Shown here: piece by piece, positions 54,395-64,000 of the stretch
Layout of the letters: the number at the start of each line of letters is the position of its first letter
Position numbering within the stretch: position 1 is the first letter of the stretch
Assembly: GCA_025642075.2 (NCBI GenBank)
Contig: JAODUO010000060.1
Span: 388,501 to 452,500, forward strand
Source of the DNA: Ridgeia piscesae
Taxonomy: Eukaryota; Annelida; Polychaeta; Sabellida; Siboglinidae
DNA: 64,000 nt
Direction: 5' to 3'
Notes under the pieces: model-generated
What the model was told of the DNA's origin: nothing
What the model saw: the letters and a program-made list of their open reading frames with translations, nothing else
Databases searched by the model: none
Translations under genes and position numbers: made by a program

Positions 54395-55660
54395 TGATTG
54401 GTACTCAACAATACACATCAGTATACATGTGTGGAAAGGTCCTCAACAGAGTCATCTTGGACAGACAGAAGACCGGGGTGGATGCCAAGCTCAGAGATCA
54501 CTAAGCTGGCTTTCGTAAAGATAGGTCAAGCACCAACCAAATAGCAACAATGCGAATCATTGTTGAACAGTCCATGGAATGGGACTCATCCCTGTACATA
54601 AACTTTGTAGACTACGAGAAGACATTTGATAGTCTCGACAGAGATACGCTGTGGAAGCTTCTACAGCATTACGGGATACCGGATAAACTTACATATAATA
54701 TGTTTGATAAGAAATAGTTACGAAGATATGGCATGCAGGGTCGTTCATGCAGGACAACTTACAAACTCCTTCATGGTGAAGACAGGAGTGAGGCAAGGAT
54801 ATCTTCTGTCACCATTCTTATTCTTGCTTGCCAAAGTCTGGATCATCAAAAATACTACAGAAAACAGAAGAAATGGTATCCAGTGGACACCTTGGAACCA
54901 GTTGGAGGACCATGACTTTGCGGATGACCTCGCTCTCCTCGTCCACGGCCATCAACGGATGCAGACAAAACAGAGCTGCTAAACATAATGTCAACACGGT
55001 TAGGACTCAACATCAACAGAAGCAAGACAAGGATTATGAAAGCCAACACAAAGAACAACAACCCCATCACATTAAAAAGGAAAGCCACTGGCACAGACAG
55101 ACTCTTTCACATACCTGGGTAGTCAAAGAAAGGATACAGAAAGTAAGAGTTGCATTCATCATGTTGAGAAAATTTGGACAGCAAAACAAATCAAAATTAA
55201 CACAAAACTGAGAATATTCAATTCAAATGTCAAGGCAGTTTGACTTAATCGGTCGGAGACATGGCGAAGTACACAGAAGACACTAAAAAGAATACAGACC
55301 TTCATCAACAAATGCCTGCGCAGAATCTTACACTTGAAGTGGTCATTCAAAGTTTCCAGCACTACTCTTTGGAAATGGACCAAATAAATAGCCATAGAAA
55401 ATGAAATAAAAAAAGAAAATGGAGGTGGATAGGACTCACACTCAGGAAACCTCCAGAAACCTTCACCCTTCAAACCATCACATGGAAGAGGCGATGAGGT
55501 AGGCCAAGAAACGCTTGATAAAGAGACACAGAAAGGGAAACAAAAGAGATGGGTTACACCAGAAGAGAGATGGAGAGGATGGCCACGGACAGAAAACAGT
55601 GGCGTTCTTTGGTCGATGACCTATGCTCCCAGCGAGCAAACAGGCATAAGTAAGTAAGTA
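54395..55660 (+). mobile_element. Non-LTR retrotransposon (LINE), 5'-truncated, reverse transcriptase and C-terminus
   Basis: The most complete of six related copies. Translated across several frames it reads, in order, a VLNRVILDRQKT block, AGFRKDRSSTNQIAT, VDYEKTFDSLDRDTLWKLL (RT motif region, about 54,608), SFMVKTGVRQGYLLSPFLF, the catalytic FADDLALL (about 54,915-54,940), a LNINRSKTRIMKANT thumb region, and a tail with KRKWRWIGLTLRKPPE and REMERMATDRKQWRSLVDDL. It ends in short TAAG repeats (about 55,646-55,660). In-frame stops and frameshifts make it non-functional, and no endonuclease domain is present. Its family is the type often labelled endonuclease-reverse transcriptase in invertebrates; I cannot fix the clade. 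Confidence 0.85.
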
Positions 55661-56010
55661 TATATGTGTGGACATAATGAAATTTATAAAACAAATTATA
55701 GAACAAGCCAGGCTATTTTGCTGAGACCGCTGAGTAAATATCAAAAAAGCAGAACGTAATTATAATAACTTATACAACAATAACGAACTAATTTATAATA
55801 ATATCGAACAGCGCAACCCCGGGTACGGGACACTACGGCTGCACATGTTAGACTTAGATTCAGGATAATCTTCGTGTCAGCCACGAAAGCATTACTTGAC
55901 CAACCCGCGCCTTAGTCTACCTTTCAAAGCAGACCCAATCTTAGTAACTAATGGTGTGTGCTGTCACTGTGATACGTGTGGGTTGTGGGACAGAGGAGGC
56001 ATCTTTGTCA

Positions 56011-56108
56011 GCCTGGTTAGCTCAGTCGGTAGAGCATGGGACTCTTACAGCTAACCTCCAAGGCTCGAAGCAATCCCAGGGTCGTGGGTTCGAGCCCCAC
56101 ATCGGGCG
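56011..56108 (+). tRNA. tRNA-Lys(CTT), intron-containing, copy 5 (opposite strand)
   Basis: Same 98-base sequence as copies 1-3 but on the plus strand, in the right arm of the palindrome. Anticodon CTT is at 56,044-56,046 and the intron at 56,048-56,072. The intron contains AAG twice, which could pair with the CTT anticodon in the precursor as tRNA introns usually do. TTTT terminator at 56,112-56,115. It lies about 350 bp downstream of the 3' end of a fuller LINE copy in the same orientation. Confidence 0.9.
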
Positions 56109-56429
56109 CACTTTTGGTCGCACTTAGCAGAGGTTTACATGTGTAGTTTATTGTTCTATTTGTGTATCTAACTTAAACGTGAACTTTTTATTAATATTAA
56201 TTAACAAATAGCAAAAAGGTTACAAACAAAAACAATCGCAGTAAATCCACTCTTGTAAATTTGAGTTTAACACGGAACTCTATTCCACAACTATAATTAA
56301 GCCTTGTCTTGTCCTAATTATTAGGGCACTATGTTGATTACGGTGATTAAACATTACATGTTTTATTTCGGAATTGCATAATAAAATCAATAAATGAAAA
56401 GCTAAGCTTATAAATACGATATATTAATT

Positions 56430-56452
56430 TCGTTGGTATACTGTGTGTGTGT

Positions 56453-56489
<37 letters not shown>

Positions 56490-56570
56490 GTGTGTGTGTG
56501 TGTGTGTGTGTGCGTGCGTGTCGTGCGTGCGTGTGCTGCGTGCGTGTGTGCGTGCGTGTGCGTGTGCGTG

Positions 56571-56606
<36 letters not shown>

Positions 56607-56630
56607 TGTGTGCGTGTGTATTACTATTGG
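56430..56630. repeat. (GT)n / (GTGC)n microsatellite
   Basis: GT run followed by GTGC tetramers. Right-arm partner of the (ACGC)n at 42,537-42,640. Confidence 0.95.
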
Positions 56631-56893
56631 CGTTATATTCGAAATATTACATTATTACATTGAAACAGATTAGTGTAAAAGATAAATGCGCGATTTCTCC
56701 CAATTTTACCTGAATTCCACGTAATAATGTATTGGCGATATATTTCGTGATTTTGTAAAATTATATATTGAACCCGTGCTCCTTCTTTAAAATGGTATGG
56801 GCACATTTGAATGTTGTGCCCCCGGCAAAAAAAGCGTTTAAAAATATTTCTTGATTTCCTTTAAAATATAATTCCGCGCATCAAATATGTTAT

Positions 56894-59800
56894 TAAATAA
56901 ATAATTATTAAAATATTTAGTAATTTTATAATAATCACCCAAATAACTAGAAATTAAAAGCAAATTTGATATGATGAATATTGGGCTCGGTTTAATGATG
57001 TTCGTGCACTCCGTCACACGTTGGTGCTCGTAAAGGTGACCTAGTTTACAATAAAAGCTAGTTAAAAATAGCTCGCATCCAATTTTAAGTGATCTGCCCC
57101 ACCATCCGCCTTCTTGCCATTCTTCCCTTTCAGTTGCGAGACTTCCTTCAGCCTCAGGTAATTTCTTCCTATCTTCCTGTTCTCTATTTCTCCTAACGTT
57201 GTTACCTTTTCTAGTCCTTCGTCACTCCCCTACGCCCCGCATTTATCTCAGACATTTCTGTGCTAATCGCCTCTAGTATGCTTGTTTCCGCTCTTGTGCA
57301 ACGTTATGACGTCATATTTACGTCAATCGTAGTACCGTAGCAACCAAACAGCACTGCACATTGATTGTAATGTGGTTTTGTTGTGTTCGATCTTGTTATA
57401 TTTCAGATTTTTTGTCTTTCTTGTGTTAGCCGAATGTGTTGCTCTGGTAAATAATGAAACAATTCCGTGTAAATGATCGGCATTCGGAAATGTAGGCCTA
57501 TCTGATCTGATCTGGCATGGAATACATGCGTCTAAGGTAAGTACATTTCTATGGATAAATAGGTAATGTGGTATATGGTATACGATTTAAAGTAAATCAT
57601 TGCGTATAATATTAAATATTACACGTAAATGGTGATAATCACATCATAGATGTACGCACGCATCCGAAAACGAATCACGATTGAAGGAAATAGCTTCCGC
57701 AGACGTTTCTGGCCAAGAACAGCTTTGACGAGGATCCCGGTACCACCTGGCTCCGGCCTTATTCGCGATACTCACTCTCGGATCACAGTTTCAATGTCGT
57801 CCAAAATGGACTAAAAGATGACAACGTTAGATAAGTGTCCGTCTAATGGCACCATGTAATGTAAATGCGAGGAAAACATCAGGCTGACATCGTACAGTGT
57901 ATAGAATTGCCGCTTGATGCAAACCAGACGGATTTAGGCCTTGCTTTCCATGTATTTCCACAGTCGTTTGACCTTTATGTTAACAAATCCTGGAAAAGAT
58001 TGGAACTTTTAAAATATTACATAGACAATGATACCTATGATTTGTGTATGTCATGTTTTTGTATCGATTTTTTGTATCGCATTCCCACGAAGTATACATC
58101 CAAAAATGGTCAACGGCATATTAAACTATCTTATCTTGTATGATAAAACAAATTAAATAGCGATAGCAATCCTGTTTGAATAACATTGATATAATATTTG
58201 CTGCGAGCGTGCAAGAACGTAGAACAAAGCAAACAAATGTTATAACCTGCCGTTTCTGTTAAGTAAGGGAAGTAGAACGACGTTCTGGACCGGTTGACGT
58301 TTCCAAATCGTCACACCAGCATTATATAGATCAACACATTAGTTGTCGAGAAAAAAATAAAAAAATTACATTAGGTATTAGTCAACCCAAATGCACCTTG
58401 AGTATAATATGGCGGCGCCCTGTGGTCAATGATAGTCGTATTATGAAAACAAATATTTTAAGTGACGCGGCAAGCCAAAACCAGGCGCTTGTCTCAGATC
58501 CGCGATCGGCGTGATTAGTCAGCATGCCCTCGAAATGTCGAAAGTGGGTTCTTTGCGGAAGCAATCAGCAAAATCATAAATCCTTCAATATTTCCATAAT
58601 AGATACCATGAAGCAGTGTTGAAATGGGTAATAGTGAGCATTTTAATGCAAGCCCCTCATTAATTCCACAGCTAATTACTCTAAAACAAAGCCATTTTAG
58701 CGCACTATCCTGCTCCCAAATAAATACTGAACGGACAAATATCCTACTTTCTGCGAGACAAATGTAGCCATACGTTTTAGCTGCCAAATAATAAAAACAA
58801 ATGAATCAAATCCGTTGAGAACTTTTATTTTTATGATTTGTTTAAACATCGAAGACAGATGTAGGCCATTTTACAGCGCCCGATCACTGCTACGTTCGCC
58901 TCCGCGAGCGGTGAAATGTTGCGCTGACAAATGGTAGATTTTTCAGACCAAAAAGCATCCAAAGTCATTCTAACTATTTCAACTAGTATAATAGTCATGT
59001 TCTTGAATACTGTCAGTTTTTTGTCGAAACATAGATGCGGTAACTTTAGATAATCCGAGGTAAACATTTGAATCTAGAAAGTTCTTCGACACGAACGTCC
59101 GCCATCTTGTTGTTTACTTCTGCTCCGGCGGGAAGATGACGCGGTTTTTGAAAGCTTGGTTCGGATTCGCTGGACCTGCCCCACCCACATGTTTATTTTT
59201 CCCAGATTGGGCAAGAACAGAGCTCTCTATTGATGCCACGAATGCAGGGTTCGAACCTTTATGAACGGATGCGTACATTCGTTACGGAAGGCGTAGTAAA
59301 CCACCCAAATTTGGCCATCAACTTTGTCACACGTTTTGTCCGTGTAGCTGGCTGTCTATACACCATCTGTAGGTCTATGCAGCAATTCAGGACAATTGGA
59401 GCAATATAAATGTGTGGTTGCTATGGTAACATACCATGATATCACTTTTTACGACCGATCATTTTAAAAGCTCATTTTCTCGGAAGTGATATTCCACAAA
59501 CTTATGCACTTTAAGTGGAATATCTTCGCCCATACATAAGATAGAATGTTCATCTTGATATCAATTTAAAGCTCTTCATCTCCTCTAATAATATGGAGTT
59601 GTCAACTTGCCGACAAAAGCCTGGTTTTGGCATACCGCGTCACATTAATGTATCGTGGCTCCGTGCTCCGTTAGGGCAATAAACCATTGACAACGGAAAC
59701 CCAGTAACCAACTCGTTTGCGAATGTCACAGTATTTTAATCATTGTAAACATGGACAATCAACGAAGACATGACAAAACGTACTTATGACAAGTCTCTAT

Positions 59801-60310
59801 ATGTGTCACCATAGTGACTGGGCGTGCAATATGTCTGTCACCCTAACCACATCCACATGTCTTTTCACTGCTAACTGGACGCACCACCATCGCATCTTAT
59901 ATTACATATCAATACAGTGCACATGATGGATTTCGTATATGTAGAACGTCAACATCATTCAGCACACATTAGACGTTTGTATTTACCAGCATAATTATTT
60001 CCAAACATAGAGGTAGACTAGAGAATACCTGTTCCCCTGACTAGTTATGACATTCTTTTCACATGTCAACGTAGTTGCGTCGCTTTACTACAACTGGGCA
60101 CTCTGTGACCCACAACCGGTAACACTAGTTCGAACATTTAAACCAAACTATTGAGTCGACATAAACAACTTCATTGCTGACAATAGTGTTCGACATAGAC
60201 TGTCACATTTGAAGTAATTGCCTAAAACGTTCCCACAGGACGACTGTCACTTGTTAAATACAACTTCATCTTCGTGTCAAATCGTAACCGGACAGACTAA
60301 AATAACGTCG

Positions 60311-60313
<3 letters not shown>
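56894..60313. other. Intergenic, no gene recognised
   Basis: Mixed DNA with several GCGGCC/GCCATCTTG words (for example 59,100). A 92-codon plus frame at 57,865-58,143 is unrecognised. A TTCGAA-containing B-box-like word at 59,249 lacks a matching A box. Confidence 0.5.

Positions 60314-60392
<79 letters not shown>
60314..60392. repeat. (TA)n microsatellite
   Basis: About 39 pure TA dinucleotides. Confidence 0.95.
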
Positions 60393-60395
<3 letters not shown>

Positions 60396-60919
60396 TGTGT
60401 GTGTTGTATATATGTTCTTGTTTACTCTATTCCTTCCCACCGGTAGTACGCTTACAACGACATGCGCGAAACAATTTTAACCAACTTCCGGAAATAGCTT
60501 CCAGCATTGCCTACGCAAACGTCTCTGTTGTTGATATTGAGCAACTGTATTTACACATTGTCATCTTCTCAGCCTTCTAGACATTCGCTTAGTGTGTTGT
60601 GTTGTTCTAAACCTACAGTTATATGCCAGATGACTCTTTTCGTGCTGATTTAATAATAGTAATAATTTATATACACGTTTCCATTGCAAACCTAACCACT
60701 GGATTGTATGCATGGTCACTGCTCTTGTAATGTGTAAATGGTTTTCTCTCATTATTTTTCTTTCCATTCGGAAAGGCCGGAGAATCTCCCCCATTATTCA
60801 ATGCAGCCAACGAGCGGTTCACTTCAAAGAACCACCGACATGCTGTTTAAAATAAACCACCAAGTTGATGTGGCTTCACTAACAGGTATCATCAGTTCAC
60901 ACATCTCCGCAGGCGGACT
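60393..60919. other. GPCR 3' flank, likely 3'-UTR in part
   Basis: Directly downstream of the GPCR stop on the minus strand. No clear polyadenylation signal was pinned down. Confidence 0.45.
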
Positions 60920-61678
60920 TCAGTGACAGTTGTTGGACATATGCGACGATCTCGTCCTCACCAGTTCGTACTCGCAGTTCTTTTGCGTCGGCCAAACCGC
61001 GCAGACGTCTTTGCACTCGTTGTCGCTGTTCGAAAACCTACTGTTTCGCGCATGCGCGCTCTTATAGATCGAGTCCAATGCCACCGGATGTCGCCAGCGT
61101 CGACACAACAACAGGCAGATCTGGCGCCGGAACTTCTGTCCCGTGGCGCAGTAGAGAAAGAAGTTGCTCGAGTGGTTGGCGTACATCAGTAGCTCAGTGA
61201 TGGTGCGGACGAGTTTGAACTTGGCGGCGCGCGCAACGTCGAACTCGCTCTTGTTCCAGAAGCCGGTGGCGATCAGCACGATGTTCACTGGCAGCGTCAT
61301 CGCGAGGAACGTGAAGGATATGCACAAGAGCATCACCGTCAGTCGCGTGCTGCTCTCTCCACCGCTGCGGCGCGTGCTTCCGACCGGCGACGCGATCTTG
61401 CCCTCGGCGTGCGGATGCGAGAGGCTCCGTCGTTTCGAGAGCGCCGCGAGCACGCGGCGAATGATGCGCACATTGAGGAACATGATGACGACGAACGGCA
61501 GGAATGAGTAGACGGCGGCGTCGACCCACGGCCAGACGAGCACGACCAGCGTCTGGTATCCCGCCGCGCCGTTGCACTGCGGTATCGATTCGCCGCCGTG
61601 CTTGTAGAGCCGGATCTGTGTTGTCCAGAAGAAGTGCAGGTTGAGCGCGAGCATCAGGCAGAAGAGGAAGAGCATCAC
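60920..61678 (-). CDS. Class A (rhodopsin-like) GPCR, last coding exon (TM4 to C-terminus)
   Basis: 252 codons and a stop. An acceptor (cttctcacag|GTGATG) directly precedes the first codon, so this is a 3' exon and earlier exons (N-terminus, TM1-3 with the DRY region) lie upstream, probably beyond the right edge. Segments within the exon: TM4 about 1-22 (LALNLHFFWT), extracellular loop 2 with the expected disulfide Cys at 35, TM5 about 46-72 with Pro61, a basic/Ser-rich loop 3 (76-112), TM6 about 112-138 with Pro130, TM7 about 156-177, and a 75-residue tail with cysteines at 188 and 192 that could be palmitoylated. The TM7 motif is NFFLY (172-176) in place of NPxxY, and TM6 has MTLP where CWxP is usual. 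NHSxNFFLYC at TM7 is common in invertebrate peptide (FMRFamide-like) and related orphan receptors; the ligand cannot be assigned. Confidence 0.85.
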   Translation of the reverse strand: MMLFLFCLMLALNLHFFWTTQIRLYKHGGESIPQCNGAAGYQTLVVLVWPWVDAAVYSFLPFVVIMFLNVRIIRRVLAALSKRRSLSHPHAEGKIASPVGSTRRSGGESSTRLTVMLLCISFTFLAMTLPVNIVLIATGFWNKSEFDVARAAKFKLVRTITELLMYANHSSNFFLYCATGQKFRRQICLLLCRRWRHPVALDSIYKSAHARNSRFSNSDNECKDVCAVWPTQKNCEYELVRTRSSHMSNNCH

Positions 61679-64000
61679 CTGTGAGAAGAGGACATGTGAG
61701 GAGTTAGGAGTGGTTTTATTTGACGGAATGTGAAGAAGAAATGGTGTGTCGGCGGTCTTATGGTCTTAAGGTCTCATGGTCTTAAGGTCTCATGGTCGCG
61801 ACCCAAATCTGGGTCGCTGGACTTGCATAGTGATTCATGCCTACAAATGCCGCCAAATGGCATTATAGAAAACTTGTACAACGAAAGAAACCAGAAATTA
61901 GAACAATGGTAACATTTGCTTGCTTTATGAAAACGAAGACATCGCCAAGTCAGTGGCACACCCGGAAGTAGAAACGGGACACTGCTTTCCTCATTTTTTG
62001 ATATGAAACAAAACATGACTTGCCCGTACTACCATGCATCATTGACGAACGCGTTATGCCAAATGCCGCTTGAAACTGAAATGCCACACGATATGAACTA
62101 CAAGACAATTAAATAAATCGATTCGCATGCATGTCGCACGAACTGCAGGACAACAAATGAACGTTCGGAGTCACTGGATAATGTTGAAGACCCAATGAAG
62201 ATGACATGGCGACCCAATTTTGGGTCGGAACCTAGGGAATAAAAATCGCAATGCTACGGTATGTAAGCAGACAGGTACACCTGAGGTGAACAAGACACGA
62301 TGAGTGAAGAAGGCCCTGAAGAAGATGAAAACTGAAAAAGCTGTTGGAATGTGCCAACGCTGAGTGGAAATGATGACGACACTAGATTAGTCGGAGTCAT
62401 GTGGTTTCACACAGGATATATACCAGCTGAAAAGCGAACAGGAGTGATTGTACTGATATGGAAGGGAAATGATACACACGTAGACCATTGAGATACGGAG
62501 GAGTCATATTGCAGAGATACGTCTTGATATTCGTAGAATTGTTGGCGTGTAGAAATAGTTGCTAGAACGGAGACTCTGTGGTCGAGTATGGGATATATTG
62601 AGTAGAGAAACAGAATTTGGGGAAAACTGACACGTGGAGTCTGGGAAAGGTAGAAGAACAGATAACTGGTTGTTTTCTTTGAGATCAGACAAAGCACTAG
62701 GGCATGCAGGAATATAATTTAAAAAAAGATACAAACATCGGGTTAACAAAACGTGTCTCTCATAACATCACAGTATTGAGGTAAGTTGAGGATGGGTAGA
62801 ACCTTGAACGGTGGAGGCAGCAACGTCGGCGGGAGTTGAGGGAACAATGTTAAACGGGAACGGAATGGGAATAAATATCACGTCGTGACATGTCTTCAAG
62901 CCATGCAACTTCGTTTTGATGTGATGAAAAGAAATAACTAACATATCCCGAAACACACCGTATGTGAAAGAGTATCTATCTCTGAATGATTGATATAATG
63001 TGGATGGGGGAATACACGCAGTAGTTGAATTGCATTAGGATGCGTTGTTTGATTGGTTTAACATGTAGTCTAATACTGTATTTGCATAGCTAATTATACA
63101 GTGCGTATTACACTTAAGGATGTATAAGAAAGAGCTACTTTTCCGTTGTCAGCTGACAGAAATACGATAGTGGACTGCTAGGTGTGACGACGAAGTAATA
63201 TAGGCGGCGTGTTTGGTTGGATGGAGAAAGAGAGCAGACGCGATGAAAGAGCGAGGATGTACGAGAGCTGGAAGACCAGATAAAACATGTGGAAATTGGC
63301 ATATCCATCACGTCACCTATTGCTTGGCAACGCGCCGTCAAACAATTTTAAAATGGAAGCCGAACACATGCTGCGTTTCTGCATCACGTCGAATGTGTTG
63401 TTTAAATTGTGCCCATAATAGTATTTTCATGCAAAGGCGTTTATGAGATGTATATTTGCAATATATTTGCAATACGTCATTATTACTCAACTGTACTGAA
63501 CATTTACCTTTCTGTAATGGACATTATGTAACCATAAGGAGTATTATTATGTCACGCAGCAGCGATAATATAATTAAGAAGTCGGTCTTAAATGTTCAAC
63601 ATTTTTTGAAACATACAAACCATACGCTAGGGGCGGGATCGAAGGTTTCGGTACGCATAAAAAACCGGTTGTGGCCTACTTGTTATTGTTGGAATGTATT
63701 ACTCAAAATAATTTGCATATTTAATGTATCCTTTGGGAAGGGCGGAGGGGGTCAAGAAAAACTGTACCCTTTGTACACTTGCGAAACTATTGACAATTAT
63801 GAACGACCCCATACATATAATAGCCATTATCAACACTTGTGCTAAGGCAATACTTGTTGAAGGTCACGCGCATAATTCTGAGAGTGACCTACGCATACCC
63901 GACGTATATGAAACATGTATTAAGCAAATAGGTATACCAGAGAAACCGACTTGAGCGGAGAGGCGGGGCGGGTGATAAACACCGATCTATAGACATGGCT
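61679..64000. other. GPCR intron sequence, no upstream exon found
   Basis: Searched on the minus strand for TM1-3 and a DRY motif without success, so the rest of the receptor is probably beyond the window. It holds a short GGTCTTAAGGTCTCAT repeat (61,755-61,795) and two GCGACCCA...TGGGTCG palindromes (61,798-61,817 and 62,210-62,227). Confidence 0.45.

Larger units (their letters stand above)
42250..56893. repeat. Large imperfect palindrome (inverted duplication) with tandem amplification in the left arm
   Basis: The outer left flank (about 42,250-42,536) is the reverse complement of 56,893-56,640, including the words for GTGCCCATACCATTTTAAAG and TTGGCGATATATTTCGTGA. Moving inward both arms show microsatellite, AT-rich spacer, tRNA-Lys, LINE 3' region, LINE RT, microsatellite and a ~389-bp inverted segment, meeting at a 526-bp centre (52,916-53,441). 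The right arm is about 3.45 kb. The left arm is about 10.7 kb because its middle is repeated and a 2-kb segment (about 43,720-45,828) is inserted. Confidence 0.8.

Noticed and set aside
53771..54504. Frames of 157-221 codons rich in Cys-Val-Arg or Thr-His
   Set aside because: Pure translation of GTGCGC/GTGGGT repeats.
42981..56108. Reading the tRNA-Lys copies as SINE heads
   Set aside because: They keep full cloverleaves, immediate T-stops and identity between copies, and no SINE body or tail follows the tRNA; tandem/inverted duplication explains the copies.
59225..59290. GGTTCGAACC word as a possible tRNA or SINE B box
   Set aside because: No A box at the right distance and no cloverleaf could be drawn.

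Overview
This is a stretch of animal nuclear DNA, almost certainly from a marine invertebrate bilaterian. It carries three exons of a Wnt4 gene with 13-14 kb introns, one exon of a rhodopsin-class GPCR, an intron-bearing Pol III tRNA-Lys family, non-LTR retrotransposon fragments, tRNA-derived SINE pieces and a very high load of micro- and minisatellites. Nothing points to a bacterium, plastid or mitochondrion. A lophotrochozoan (mollusc, brachiopod or annelid) is my best guess, but that is weakly supported inference.

Layout. (1) Positions 1-31,364 are the 5' part of a Wnt4 gene on the minus strand. Exon 1 (31,276-31,364) encodes a signal peptide, exon 2 (17,162-17,397) the first cysteine-rich core, and exon 3 (3,499-3,776) the GCSDN region. 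Phases join perfectly (2, 1, 0). The last ~150 residues, including the lipidated-serine loop, are expected to the left of the window. Both introns are packed with tandem repeats: AT tracts next to exon 3, a 28-copy 46-bp and a ~23-copy 23-bp minisatellite (13.1-15.3 kb), an 820-bp patchwork microsatellite and a 430-bp polypurine/polypyrimidine tract on either side of exon 2, (CATC)n at 19.3 kb, and related 19-bp and 29-bp arrays at 24.7-25.7 kb. A CpG-rich block (31.44-31.83 kb) lies just upstream of exon 1. (2) 31.9-42.2 kb is intergenic and holds decayed LINE pieces, a tRNA-derived SINE and more simple repeats. (3) 42.25-56.89 kb is a large imperfect palindrome. Each arm carries, from the centre outward, a ~389-bp inverted segment, a GT/CA-rich microsatellite, a LINE reverse-transcriptase fragment, an intron-containing tRNA-Lys(CTT) gene, an AT-rich spacer, another microsatellite and an outer flank. 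The right arm has one copy with a fuller LINE; the left arm has a shortened version amplified in tandem (units of ~1.8-1.9 kb) and interrupted by a 2-kb unrelated segment. In all there are five tRNA copies, four minus and one plus. (4) 56.9-64 kb is mostly featureless, except for an AT tract and the last coding exon (TM4 to C-terminus) of a class A GPCR on the minus strand at 60,920-61,678.

Only two protein genes look functional, and both run off the window. The most unusual structure is the palindromic, tandemly amplified LINE/tRNA-Lys block with a 25-nt tRNA intron at the canonical 37/38 position.
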